Below the pieces are notes generated by a model. The model was not told where the DNA came from. It was given only the letters and a program-made list of their open reading frames with translations, and made no database searches. A program made the translations under genes and the position numbers. A DNA stretch of 64,000 nt, from NCBI RefSeq assembly GCF_028682395.1, contig NZ_JANHLC010000004.1:518939-582938 (forward strand). The letters run 5' to 3'. Below, piece after piece: positions 52,469 to 63,700 of the stretch (position 1 is its first letter; every line of letters begins with the position of its first letter). The stretch is from Pseudomonas putida (lineage in GTDB: Bacteria; Pseudomonadota; Gammaproteobacteria; Pseudomonadales; Pseudomonadaceae).

Positions 52469-53836
52469 CTAGCGCTCGTGCAGCGCTTCGGCGCGGGCGC
52501 GCAGGATCGGTTTGAGCAGGTAACTGAGCACGCTCTTCTTGCCGGTGATGATGTCCACCGAGGCCACCATGCCCGGGATAATCAACAACGGCCGCTCATC
52601 CGTGCCCAAGTGGCTGCGCTCGGTACGCAGCTTGATCATGTAGTAGGTGTTCTTTTTGTCTTCATCGGTGATGGTGTCCGCACCGATCTGCTCCAGCGTG
52701 GCCTTGAGCCCACCATAAATGGTGTAGTCATAGGCGGTGAATTTGACGATGGCCTCCTGCCCCGGGTGCAGGAATGCAATGTCCTGGGGACGGATCTTCG
52801 CTTCCACCAGCAGGGTGTCGTCCAGCGGGACGATTTCCACCAGGTCGCTGCCCGGCTGGATAACCCCGCCAATGGTATTGACCAGCAGTTGCTTGACGAT
52901 ACCGCGCACCGGCGAGGTCACCAGGGTCCGACTCACCCGGTCATCCAGGGCCTTGCCCGTGGCTTGGGCCTTGTTCAGGTCGGTGCGGGCTTCATTGAGC
53001 TGGGTCAGCGCTTCGCTGCGAAACTTGCCACGGGTCTCGTCGATCTTGCGTTGCACTTCCTTGATCGCCGATTCGGCCCGGGGAATGGCCAGGGTGGTTG
53101 CGTCCAGCTGGCCACGGGTCTCGACTTCGGCACGCTTGAGGCGCAGCACTTCTACCGGGGAGACCGCGCCCTGGGCCACCAGTGGTTCGGACATGGCGAT
53201 TTCCTGGCGTTGCAACGCCAGGCTGCTACGGTACTGCGCCTGCTTCGAGGCAAACTCGCGCAGCTCCTGCTGGCGCTGAATGAATTGCTCCTGCAGACCG
53301 CCGATTTCATCGTGCATCTGTTGGCGCCGGCTGTCGTACAGCGCCTGCTCGTTCTGGGCCTGGCTCGGTACCGCGCTGCGCACCTCTTCGGGAATACTCA
53401 GCGGCCGCTCTTCGACTTCGGCACTCAAGCGTTCGACCCGTAATAGCATCGACAGCCGATCAGCCTCGGTCTCGCCCACATTGGAGACAAACCGCGTGTC
53501 ATCCAGGCGCAGCAACGGCGCGCCAGCGTCGACGATCTGCCCTTCATGGACAAACAGCTCGGCGACGATACCGCCTTCCAGGTTCTGGATTTTCTGCAGC
53601 TTGGACGAGGGGATCGCCTTGCCATCGCCCCGGGTGACTTCGTCGATCACCGCGAAGTTGGCCCACAGCAACAGAAACAGAAAGAACCCGATGATCGCCC
53701 AGATCGTCAGGCGCACCACCCGTGGCGCATCCTCGATCAACGCCTTGTTGACCTCCGGCAGCGGCTGACCCTGCAGCGAGTCGCGCCCCTTGAAGTAGCG
53801 GCGCACGGAATCCTTGAAGCCTGCTTTAAGCAACAC
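52469..53836 (-). CDS. lapC: Type I secretion membrane fusion protein LapC
   Basis: A 455-residue HlyD-family adaptor of type I secretion systems. After about 40 cytoplasmic residues one helix (LTIWAIIGFFLFLLLWANF) is followed by the first lipoyl half (GKAIPSSKLQKIQNLEGGIVAELFVHEGQIVDAGAPLLRLD), a coiled coil (about 130-285) and the second half (VTSPVRGIVKQLLVNTIGGVI). The start is a GTG at 53836, eleven bases inside the end of lapB. In P. fluorescens, LapC with LapB and LapE exports the adhesin LapA. The gene order lapE-lapB-lapC here is the known one. Confidence 0.93.
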   Translation of the reverse strand: MLLKAGFKDSVRRYFKGRDSLQGQPLPEVNKALIEDAPRVVRLTIWAIIGFFLFLLLWANFAVIDEVTRGDGKAIPSSKLQKIQNLEGGIVAELFVHEGQIVDAGAPLLRLDDTRFVSNVGETEADRLSMLLRVERLSAEVEERPLSIPEEVRSAVPSQAQNEQALYDSRRQQMHDEIGGLQEQFIQRQQELREFASKQAQYRSSLALQRQEIAMSEPLVAQGAVSPVEVLRLKRAEVETRGQLDATTLAIPRAESAIKEVQRKIDETRGKFRSEALTQLNEARTDLNKAQATGKALDDRVSRTLVTSPVRGIVKQLLVNTIGGVIQPGSDLVEIVPLDDTLLVEAKIRPQDIAFLHPGQEAIVKFTAYDYTIYGGLKATLEQIGADTITDEDKKNTYYMIKLRTERSHLGTDERPLLIIPGMVASVDIITGKKSVLSYLLKPILRARAEALHER

Positions 53837-55982
53837 CGATCTGCCCCTTCTTCAACGCTTCCATAACCATGGCTTTCGGGCCATCGGCGAGTATCTGCCC
53901 GCGGTCGATCACAATCAGGCGATCGACCAGCGACAACAGCGAGGCACGGTGTGTGACCAACACCAGCGTCTTGTCTGCCACCACGGCTTGCAGACGCTGT
54001 TTGAGGCGCTCCTCACCGGTGTTGTCCATCGCGCTGGTCGGCTCGTCCAGCAGCAGGATCGGCGGGTTGAGCAATAGAGCTCGGGCCAGGGCAACGTTCT
54101 GCCGCTGGCCGCCGGACAAGTTCTGTCCGCGCTCGCCGACCTGCAATTCGTAACCCTGGGGGTGCAGGCGGGCGAATTCGTGGACACCGGCCAGCTCGGC
54201 CGCCTGCAGGACCCGTTCGTCCTCGACATAGCGCGCGCCACTGACCAGGTTGTCGCGCAAAGTCCCGGCCAGCAGCTGGATGTCCTGGGCGACGTAGCCG
54301 ATATTGTGGCGCAGCTCACTGACATCGATCTGGCGAATGTCTACGCCATCGACCAGCAGCGCGCCGGAGTCAGGCTGATACAACCCGACCAGCAGTTTGG
54401 CCAGGGAGCTTTTGCCCGAACCGCTACGGCCGATGATGCCGATCTTTTCCCCGGGTTTGAGCACCAGGTTGAGGTTTTTCAGCGCCAGGGTCTGCTGGTT
54501 GGGGTAGGTGAAGTTGAGCTGTCGGCATTCGATACCACCCTGCAACACGCTGCGGCTCAGCGGACGCTCATCGAAATTGCGCTCCTGAGGCAGCTCCATC
54601 ATTTGGTCGACCGAGGTCATGGTGACGCGCGCCTGCTGGTAGCGGGTCAGCAAACCGGACAACGACGCCAGCGGGCCCAGGGCGCGGCCACTGAGCATAT
54701 AGCAGGCGATCAGGCCGCCCATACTCAGGTTGCCGTCGATGATCTGGTAGACGCCAAACACAATCATCACCACGCCGGCCAGTTGCTGGATCAACATCGT
54801 GATGTTCATCGACAGCCCGGACAGCATCTTCACCCGCAACTCAAGCCGGCTCAGGGTGCCGATGGTCTGTTCCCACTGGTACTGGCGCTCGCTCTCGGCG
54901 TTATTGACCTTGACTGCATCGAGCCCGGCCAGGGTCTCGATCAGGCTCGACTGGCGCTCGGCGGCCAGGGCCATGGTCCGCTCCATGGTCGCCACCAGCG
55001 GTTTCTGCAAGGCATAGCCGATCGTCAAGGCCAAGGGAAAGGCCAGTATCGGAATCCACGCCAGATGACCGCCAATAATCGCGATTACCAGGAAGATCAG
55101 CAGCGTGAACGGCAAATCGATCAGGCTGGCCAAGGTCAGCGAGGCGAGGAAGTCGCGCAGGCTCTGGAACTCGTGGATATTCTGGGCAAAGCTGCCGACC
55201 CGCGCCGGCCGATACTTCATCGCCATGCCGACAATGCGCTCGAACAACGTGGCCGAGATAATAAGGTCGGTCTTTTTCCCCGCCAGATCCAGGCACAGGC
55301 TGCGCAGGCTCTTGAGGATCAGGTCGAACAGGTAGGCACCGCTGATACCGATGGCCAGCACCCAGAGGGTCGCCGTAGCCTGGTTCGGCACCACGCGATC
55401 ATAGACGTTCATCACGAACAATGGCGCGGCCATCGCAATGACGTTGATCAGAAAACTGGCCGCGATGGCGTCGGTATAGAGCCAGCGCGAACGCTTGAGG
55501 GTGTCGCGAAACCATGAACGGGCACGCGGGATGAGCGTGCCGTGGTTCACATCGAACTTGTGCTGGGGCTGGGCAAAGAACACCCGCCCTGAATAGTCTT
55601 CACTCAACACCTGGCGGGCGACCAGCACCTCGCCGCCATCGCTTTCGCTGAGCAGCAGGCGCGCCTGATCATCCTCGGTCCAGCCCAGCAATACCGCGCA
55701 GCGCTGGTCGTTGAGCAACAACAGGGCCGGCAGGGCAATGCCGGGAATCTGTTCCAGCTTGCGCTGCAACAACCGCCCCTGCAAACCGGCCCGGGCTGCG
55801 GCACGAGCCAGCAGTTCGGGGCTCAGCCGCTGGGACGGCAACGGCAGGCCCGTGGTCAGCATGGCCGCGCTGGCGGGCTTTCGATGCAGGGTGCAGAGCG
55901 CCAGCAGACCGTCGAGCAAGGGGTCATCGTGAAGTGCGCGTGGATCATGGTGAAGCTTAACTTTACTGACGTCTGATTCCAC
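53826..55982 (-). CDS. lapB: Type I secretion ABC transporter LapB
   Basis: A 718-residue transporter with three parts: an N-terminal C39-like domain (DDPLLDGLLALCTLHRKPAS) lacking the catalytic Cys, so it binds without cleaving; a six-helix membrane domain (about 160-440); and a nucleotide-binding domain with Walker A (GRSGSGKSS), signature (LSGGQRQNVALARALLL) and Walker B (ILLLDEPTSAMD). The GTG at 55982 is preferred because GAGAG lies eight bases upstream and the protein then begins MESDVSKVKLHHDPR like P. fluorescens LapB; another GTG at 55991 is possible. Together with LapC and LapE it secretes LapA. Confidence 0.95.
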   Translation of the reverse strand: MESDVSKVKLHHDPRALHDDPLLDGLLALCTLHRKPASAAMLTTGLPLPSQRLSPELLARAAARAGLQGRLLQRKLEQIPGIALPALLLLNDQRCAVLLGWTEDDQARLLLSESDGGEVLVARQVLSEDYSGRVFFAQPQHKFDVNHGTLIPRARSWFRDTLKRSRWLYTDAIAASFLINVIAMAAPLFVMNVYDRVVPNQATATLWVLAIGISGAYLFDLILKSLRSLCLDLAGKKTDLIISATLFERIVGMAMKYRPARVGSFAQNIHEFQSLRDFLASLTLASLIDLPFTLLIFLVIAIIGGHLAWIPILAFPLALTIGYALQKPLVATMERTMALAAERQSSLIETLAGLDAVKVNNAESERQYQWEQTIGTLSRLELRVKMLSGLSMNITMLIQQLAGVVMIVFGVYQIIDGNLSMGGLIACYMLSGRALGPLASLSGLLTRYQQARVTMTSVDQMMELPQERNFDERPLSRSVLQGGIECRQLNFTYPNQQTLALKNLNLVLKPGEKIGIIGRSGSGKSSLAKLLVGLYQPDSGALLVDGVDIRQIDVSELRHNIGYVAQDIQLLAGTLRDNLVSGARYVEDERVLQAAELAGVHEFARLHPQGYELQVGERGQNLSGGQRQNVALARALLLNPPILLLDEPTSAMDNTGEERLKQRLQAVVADKTLVLVTHRASLLSLVDRLIVIDRGQILADGPKAMVMEALKKGQIGVA

Positions 55983-56030
55983 GCGGTTCACTCTCGACTG
56001 GGATGCAGGGTTGATTCGACGGGTGATCGA

Positions 56031-57383
56031 TCAATTCATTCCAGGCAGCTGGACCTTGGGTTTCACGTCGTTCTGCACGACGGACGCCAATGGCGCGACC
56101 ACTCCCTGGCTCTTGAGCAACTCGCCCATCGTGGCCTTGATTCGATACTGAGTGAACAACTGCAGGTTCTTCACTTCGGCCAGACGGCGCGAGGCGGTGA
56201 ACAGCTCATTCTCACTATCGAGCAGGTCCAGCAGAGTCCGCTCGCCCAGGCTGAACTGCTTCTGGTAGGCACTGCGTACGCTGGTGCTGTGATCGACGTA
56301 TTGCTGGGCAATCGGCACCTGAGCGTTGGCGTTGCTCAGGGCATTCCAAGCCAAGCCTAGTTCTTCGTTCAGTACCCGCAAGGCGTTGTTGCGAATATCC
56401 AGCGCCTGGCTGGACTGGTAGGCCTTGGACTCCAGGTCGGCCTTGTTGCTGCCGCCGGCAAACAGGTTGAAGCGCATGCGCAGCATCGCCTGCCATTCGT
56501 TGTTGTGACCGGCCATGCCGTCGAGGTTGTTGTCGGCGGTGCGGCCCAGCTCGGCGTCGAAACGCGGATAGAAGGTCGACTTGGCGGCTTCGTACTGCTT
56601 TTCGGCCGCGACGATATCGGATTCGGCGGAACGCAGGATCGGGCTGTTCTCCAGCATCTGCGTGCGCGCTTCATTCAGGTCGGCCGGCAGCAGGGTCATA
56701 AAGCCCGCCGGGCGCTCGAGCTGGTCGGGCAACTGGCCGACCGCGCTGAGGTAGTTGGTCTGGGCATCGGCCAGGTTGGTCTGTTCAGTAATCAGGTTGT
56801 TGCGGGCCTGGGCCAGGCGCGCTTCAGCCTGATCGAGGTCGGCCTGGCGGCCGACGCCACGGGCCGTGCGCAGCTTGATCTGGTCGAAGATGCGTTCGTG
56901 GCTACGCAGGTTTTCCTCGGCCAGTTGCACCATCTCGCGGCGGGTCAGCACATCCAGGTAAACCTGGGCTACGGTCAATGCCGTGCGCTCCGAAGCCCCC
57001 AGCAACGAGTAAGCGCGCGAGTTGACGTTGGCTTGCTGGCGGCCCACTTCGCTGGACGTGGCAAAGCCGTCGAAGACCATTTGCTGCAGGCGCAGGCTCG
57101 ATTCGCTGCGGGTCAGGCTTTCCCAATGGTTATTGCCTGCACCGGCTCGGGTCGAAGGGCTGTCGGTGCCTTCGCGGCCATAGCCGCCGAGTACATCGAC
57201 GCGTGGCAGATAACCGCCCTGCGCTGCCTTGAGCTGGTAGTCCGCAGAGAGGCGGCTATTAACCCCGGCCTGGATCTCCGGGTGAACATCCAGTGCCTGT
57301 TGCATCGCCTGGGGCAGGCTCTGGGCCTGGACGAAACCGGTAGCCAAGACAAACGGGATGACCTTGAACAGTTGCGCACGCAT
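56031..57383 (-). CDS. lapE: TolC-like outer-membrane channel LapE
   Basis: A 450-residue outer-membrane protein: signal peptide ending near GFVQA, two OEP repeats with long Ala/Gln-rich helices (SLPQAMQQALDVHPEIQAGVN and YLDVLTRREMVQLAEENLRSHE), and no lipobox, unlike the two efflux lipoproteins in this window. It is the outer-membrane part of the LapEBC type I secretion system and the site where LapA stays tethered by its N-terminal retention module. It is the first gene of lapEBC and is divergent from lapA across 347 bases of regulatory DNA. Confidence 0.93.
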   Translation of the reverse strand: MRAQLFKVIPFVLATGFVQAQSLPQAMQQALDVHPEIQAGVNSRLSADYQLKAAQGGYLPRVDVLGGYGREGTDSPSTRAGAGNNHWESLTRSESSLRLQQMVFDGFATSSEVGRQQANVNSRAYSLLGASERTALTVAQVYLDVLTRREMVQLAEENLRSHERIFDQIKLRTARGVGRQADLDQAEARLAQARNNLITEQTNLADAQTNYLSAVGQLPDQLERPAGFMTLLPADLNEARTQMLENSPILRSAESDIVAAEKQYEAAKSTFYPRFDAELGRTADNNLDGMAGHNNEWQAMLRMRFNLFAGGSNKADLESKAYQSSQALDIRNNALRVLNEELGLAWNALSNANAQVPIAQQYVDHSTSVRSAYQKQFSLGERTLLDLLDSENELFTASRRLAEVKNLQLFTQYRIKATMGELLKSQGVVAPLASVVQNDVKPKVQLPGMN

Positions 57384-57574
57384 AGAAAGGGGTTCCTAGG
57401 ACTTCATGTCTCTTAATCGCAGCGAATCGGGGCGCTGCATCGAAAGATGGCAACTGGAATGACCGTTTATCGAAAAACCAAAAGCGCGAACCAGGTCACA
57501 CACTGAATGCTTGCCCATCACAGAAATATCAATGTGACATTACGGAGCCGATTGTTTAGGATGGCGAAAGTAAG

Positions 57575-57588
57575 GTCAATACTTTGAC
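57575..57588 (+). promoter_or_regulatory. FleQ-like box 1 upstream of lapA
   Basis: GTCAATACTTTGAC agrees with the published FleQ consensus GTCaNTAAAtTGAC at all but two positions. FleQ with c-di-GMP regulates lapA in other Pseudomonas. The box overlaps the TTGACG that could serve as -35 element. Confidence 0.6.
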
Positions 57589-57614
57589 GATAACTTATTT
57601 CAATTTGTTATAAC
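57584..57614 (+). promoter_or_regulatory. Candidate lapA promoter
   Basis: TTGACG (57584-57589) and TATAAC (57609-57614) form -35 and -10 elements with a 19-base spacer, slightly longer than ideal. The -35 overlaps FleQ-like box 1 and the -10 abuts box 2, so FleQ could block or reshape polymerase binding. Confidence 0.45.
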
Positions 57615-57628
57615 GTCAATTATATGAC
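57615..57628 (+). promoter_or_regulatory. FleQ-like box 2 upstream of lapA
   Basis: GTCAATTATATGAC has the GTCA...TGAC arms of the FleQ consensus with a divergent centre. It is exactly 40 bases (close to four DNA turns) downstream of box 1. Confidence 0.5.
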
Positions 57629-57730
57629 CTTTTAATGGCGCCAATTTTGTAACTACACGTCCAACCTGAAGGGGCGAGCGCACCGATCAGGGAATGGAAG
57701 CCAACTGAACGGAAGGTCGGAGAGTCCCCC

Positions 57731-60700
57731 ATGAGCACTGTCGTCGCGGTTGTGAAAAGCATTGTTGGTCAGGTTGAAGCGGTATCCCCGGAAGGCGTAA
57801 GACGTGTACTGATCGAGGGCGACCGCCTCTACACCGGCGACCAGTTGCTCACCGGCGCGGCCGGCGCTGTGTCCCTGGAAATGGCCGATGGCCGCACGAT
57901 GGACCTGGGCCGTGACAGCCAGTGGAGCGCCAGCGAGCCTGACACCAGCAGTGCCGATATGGCCGCCGCGACCGCCCAGCAGGCCCCTTCGGTCGAAGAG
58001 TTGCAACAGGCCATCGCCGCCGGCGTCGACCCGACCACAGAACTGGAAGCCACCGCAGCAGGTCCGACCGCGGCCGGTAGCGGCGGCGCCGTCGGTGGCG
58101 GCCACAGCTTCGTGCAGTTGCAGGAAACCGCTGACCAGGTCGACCCGACCATCGGCTTCCCCACCGCCGGCCTCGGCCTGGCCACGTCGGCCCTGGAACA
58201 GACCCAGGGCGTCCTGGATGCCGACAACGGCACCACCCTGGCCCTGCGCCCTGCAACCCTGACCCTGAGCGCGACGCCGACCATCACTGAAGCGGGCGGC
58301 GTGCTGGTGTATACCGCCACCGTTAGCCAGGCGCCGCTGAGCGACCTGATCGTGACCCTGTCCAACGGTGCGGTCATTGTGATCAGCGCCGGGCAGACCA
58401 GCGGTACGGTCAATGTGCCCCTGGCGCCAAACGACACCGTGTACATCGACCCCAGCGATATCAGCGTGACCGTAACCGGCACATCCGGTGGCGGCGGCCT
58501 GGTACTGACCGTCGATCCGACGCCAGCAGTGACCCAGGTCACCGATACCACCGACACCACCACCGTGACCCTGACCGCCGACAGCAGCGTCGCCGAGAAC
58601 GGCACCATTACCTACACCGCGACCCTGACCGACGCCCATGGCAACCTGGTTACCGCCCACGACGTGCCGGTCACCGTCACCCTGGAAAGCGGCAAGGTCA
58701 TCACCATCGCCGTCGGCCAAAGTTCCGGCACCCTGGATGTCACCGTCGGCAACGATGTCTACGTCGGCGCCCCGACCGTCAGCGAAACCATCGCCACCAC
58801 CAGCGGCGGCAACCTGGAACACGTGGTCGGCGATACGACACCGGCCACGACCACGGTGACGGACGTCATCGACGACACCGTGATCAGCATCAGTGGCAGC
58901 GCATCGGTCACCGAAGGCGACCCGGCCCATTACACCCTGACCCTGAACAACCAGGCCGAGGCAGACGTCACCGTCACCCTGAGCTACAGCGGCACCGCCG
59001 CCGACGGCAGCGATTTCACCGGCAAGACCACCATCACCATCCCCAAGGGCAGCAGCGGCACCACGTTCGACATCGCCACGCTGAACGACCAGATCACTGA
59101 AAATACCGAGCACTTCACGATCACGGTGGATTCGGCCACCGGCGGCAATTTCGAGAACATCGTAGTCAGCGGCACCCACGGCAGCGTCACCACCACCATC
59201 GTCGACAACGATATCCCAAGCTCCAACGGCGGCAGCGCCACCGGCCTGGAAGATACGCCACTGGCCCTGCACTGGGCCGACTTCGGCATCAGTGCCATCG
59301 ACAGCTCGGTGCTCGATCAGGGCGTGAAAATCACCGGCCTGCCGGCCGATGGCACGTTGCAGTTGAACATTAATGGCGTCTTGACCGACGTGGTCGCCGA
59401 CCAGATCATCAGCAAGGCCGACATCGACGCCGGCAAGCTGGTCTTCACCCCGGCCCACAACGAGTCCGGCGCTGACGGTTACGGCGGCAACGGCGTCGGC
59501 AACCAGCAGGCCGACTACGCCCAGATCAAGTTCGAGCCGATTGGCGCCGGCACATCGGGCAGCGAAGCGACGCTGAAAATCGATATCACCCCGCAAGCCG
59601 ATGCGCCGACCCTGAGCACCACCGGCAACCTGGTGCCTTCGGTGGGCCTGATCAAGGAAACCTGGACCGGCCTGAGCGCCCTCAATGGCGGCGGCAACGG
59701 TGCTGATACCAGCCTGTTGAAAAACACCATCGATGCGGCCGACCCAAGCCAGAAAGCCTCCCACGAACTGGTCAGCAACGTGCAGGCCGGCGATGTGACC
59801 GTGGGCACCGCCTCGAAAACGTCCGGGTTGATCTACCTGGAAGCCGGCAAGACCTACACCTTCAGCGGCAGCGGCGATGACAGCCTGCTCGTGACCATTG
59901 GCGGCCAGAACGTGGCCGGCACCACCTGGGGCGGTGGCGGCCAACTCAATGGCGCCTTTACCCCGACTGCCAGCGGCTACTACACCATTGATATCTACCA
60001 CCACAACCAGGACGGTCCGGGTAACTACGACGTCAATCTGCAAGTCGACAACGGCCCGGTCACCGACTTGGGCAGCAGCGGCGTGCCGCTGTACACCGGC
60101 CCTGGCGACCTGACCGCCGCGGGCGTTGATCTGTCCGACCTGCACGGCAGCGGCGGCGAAGGCTATTACGTCGGCCAGACGTTCAACCACGGCGTGGAAA
60201 ACGGCAGCATCAAGCTCAGCCCGATCACCACTGGCCTGACCGATACCGACGGCTCCGAAACCCTGAAGGTGACCATCAGCGGCCTGCCGGTCGGCTCGGT
60301 CCTGACCGATGGCCACGGCAACACGTTGACCACCACCGATGGCACCCTGGATGTCACCGGCTGGAACCTGGACTCCCTCGTCCTGACGCCACCGCAGATG
60401 ACCGATGCCTCGTTCGTCCTGACCGTGACCGCGACCTCCACCGAAAGCGTCGGCGGCGATTCGAAGAGCGTGTCCCTGGACCTGCCGATCGAAGTGGTCC
60501 CGACGACTTACCACGTCGAGCTGACCGCCACCGGCACCGTTGAAGAAGGCGGCGATATCACCTACACCGCGACCCTGGTCGATGCCAACGGCGTTCGGAT
60601 CACCGGCCATGCCAATCCGGTGACCGTGACCCTGGACAACCAGCAGACCATCACCATTGGCGCGGGCCAGAGCAGTGGTACCGTGACCGTTACGACCGCT

Positions 60701-63700
60701 GACAACGATGTCTACATCAACACCAACACCGTCAAGGTCGCCATTACCGGCGCCACCGGCGACGACTTCACCAGCCTGACGCCCGCGACAGGCACGGCTG
60801 ATACCCTGATCACAGACTCCACCGACACCACCACCCTGAGCATCACCGGCGACGCGACCGTCACCGAAGGGGACACCGCCCACTACACCCTGACGCTGGA
60901 CCACGAAGCCCAAAGTGACGTGACCGTCACCCTGAGCTACAGCGGCACCGCCGTCGATGGCACCGACTTCACCGGCCAAACCACGGTGACCATCCTCAAG
61001 GGCACCAGCAGTATCCCGCTCAATCTCCTTACCCTGGACAATAACCTCGTCCAGAATGCCCGCGAATTCACCGTCACCATCGACGGCCACAGCGGCGGCA
61101 ACTTTGAGCAACTGTTGACCAGCGCCACCCAGGGCAGCGTCACCACCACCCTCAACGACAACGACACGCCGAGCGCTTCGGGCGCCAGCGCGACAGGTGT
61201 TGAAGACCAGCCGCTGACCCTGACCTGGGCCAACTTCGGGATCACCAACATCGACGCGGCCGTGCCCGGCCAAGGCGTGAAAATCACCGACCTGCCGGCC
61301 GATGGCAAGTTGCAGTTGAACATCAATGGCGTCCTGACCGATGTGGCCGCCGACCAGATCATCAGCAAAGCCGACATCGACGCCGGCAAGCTGATCTTCA
61401 CCCCGGCCCACAACGAGTCCGGTGCCGACGGTTACGGCGGCAATGGCGTCGGCAACCAGCAGGCCGACTACGCCCAGATCAAGTTCGAGCCGATTGGCGG
61501 CGGCACGTCGGGCAACGAAGCGACGCTCAAGGTCGATATCACCCCGCAGGCCGATGCACCGACCCTGAGCACCACCGTCCCGGGCGTGGTCGCCACCGGG
61601 TTGATCAAGGAAACCTGGACCGGCCTGAACGCGCTCAACGGTGGCGGCAATGGCACCAATACCACCCTGCTGAAAACCACCCTCGACGCGGCCGACCCGA
61701 CCAAGGCGACCTCCCACACCACCGTGACCGATGTGCAAGCCACCAGCGTCGCGGAGAATGTCGCCTCGAAAACCTCCGGCCTGATCTATCTGGAGGCCGG
61801 CAAGACCTACACCTTCAGCGGCAGCGGCGATGACAGCCTGCTGGTCGCCGTGGGCGGTACCACTGTGGCACGCACCACCTGGGGCGAGAACGGCAATCTC
61901 AATGGCTCGATCACCCCGACGGTCAGCGGCTATTACACGCTGGAGATCTACCACCACAACCAGAACGGCCCGGGCAACTACGACGTCAATCTGCAAGTGG
62001 GCAACGGTCCGGTCACCGACCTGGGCAGCGCCCATGTGCCGCTGTACACCGGTCCGGCGGACCTGACCGGCGCCGGCATCAGCCTGTCCGATCTGCACGG
62101 TAGCAATGGCGAAGGCTACTACGTCGGCTACAAGCTCAATGAAGGCCCGGAAAACGGCAGCATCAAGCTCAGCCCGATCACTACCGGCCTGACCGACACC
62201 GACGGCTCCGAAACCCTGAGCGTGAAAATCAGCGGCCTGCCGGTCGGCTCGGTCTTGACCGATGGCCACGGCAACACGCTGACCACCACCGACGGCACCC
62301 TGGATGTCACCGGCTGGCACCTGGACTCCCTCGTCCTGACCCCACCACCGCTGACCCATGGCTCGTTTGACCTGACCGTGACGGCTACCTCCACCGAAAC
62401 CGTAGGCGGCGATTCCCACGACAGCAACCTGACATTGCCGGTCACCGTGGTCCCGACCACCTACAACGTGGTCCTGAGCGCCAGCGCCTCGGTCCTCGAA
62501 GGCGGCACCATCACCTATACCGCCAGCCTGGTGGACGGTAACGGCAAGCCGGTCACGGCCCACACCCACGCGGTCACGGTCACCCTGGAAAGCGGCAAGA
62601 CCATTACCATCGAGGCCGGTGCGTCCTCGGGCGAACTGCTGGTCAAGGCCGCCAACGATATCTATGTCGGCGCCCCGAGCGTCAGCGAGAAGTTCGGCTC
62701 GGCCAGCGGCAGCGACTTCAGCGCGCTGAATGGCAACAAGACCCCGGTGATCACCAGCGTCACCGATGTCAATGACACCACCACCCTCAAGCTGACCGCG
62801 ACATCGAGCGTGGCCGAGGGCGGCATCATCACTTACAGCGCCACCCTGCTGGGCAAGGATGGCGTCACGCCGGTCACCGCTGGCTCGGCCATGACCATCA
62901 CCCTGTCCAACGGCAAGACCCTGACCATCGCCAAGGGTGCCAGCACCAGCAATAGCGCCACAGCCGCCGCCCCGAACGATATCTACACCGACAACAAGCC
63001 GGTCGAGGTCTCGGTCACCAAAACCGTGGGTGGCAATTTCGAGCAACTGGACAGCACCACCCTTGGCAAAGCCAGCACCGCGGTCACGGATATCAACGAC
63101 CTCACGAGCATCAAGCTGACCGCGACCCCGAGCGTGGCCGAAAACGGCACCATCACCTACACAGCGACCCTGGTCGGCAAAGACGGCAAGACCCCGGTCA
63201 CCGCCGGCTCGGCCATGACCATCGAGCTGTCCAACGGCAAGACCATCACCATTGCCAAGGGCGCGAGCAGCAATACCACCACGGATGTGGCGCCCAACGA
63301 TATCTACACCGGCAACAAGCCGATTGTGGTCTCGATCACCGGTACCACGGGCGGCAGCTTCGAGCAGCTCAACACCAGCGCCACCGTCAGCACCAGCGTG
63401 ACCGATGTCAATGACACCACCACGGTCAAGCTGACCGCGACCCCCAGCGTGACCGAGGGCGGTACCATCACCTACAGCGCCACCCTGGTAGGCAAAGACG
63501 GGGTTACGCCGGTGACGGCGGGTTCGAACATGACCATCACCCTGTCCAACGGCAAAACCTTGACCATCCTCAAGGGCGCCAGCGACAGCAACACCGCAAC
63601 GGCCGTGGCCCCGAACGATATCTACACCGATAACAAACCGGTGGCAGTTTCGATCACCGGCACCTCGGGCGGCAGTTTCGAGCGGCTCGACACCAGCTCC

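Larger units (their letters stand above)
57384..57730. other. lapE-lapA divergent intergenic region
   Basis: A 347-base AT-rich stretch, the most AT-rich part of this half of the window. It must hold promoters for lapEBC and lapA. It contains two FleQ-like boxes and a candidate sigma-70 promoter on the lapA side, described separately. A leader of about 100 bases precedes lapA. No gene is seen in it. Confidence 0.6.

Noticed and set aside
57653..63046. Minus-strand open frame of 1797 codons opposite lapA
   Set aside because: It is the antisense of GC-rich, repeat-containing lapA, whose own frame is intact, has clear LapA motifs and continues beyond the window. The antisense translation is a Gly/Ala/Val/Asp-rich mirror of the Thr/Gly repeats without any domain.
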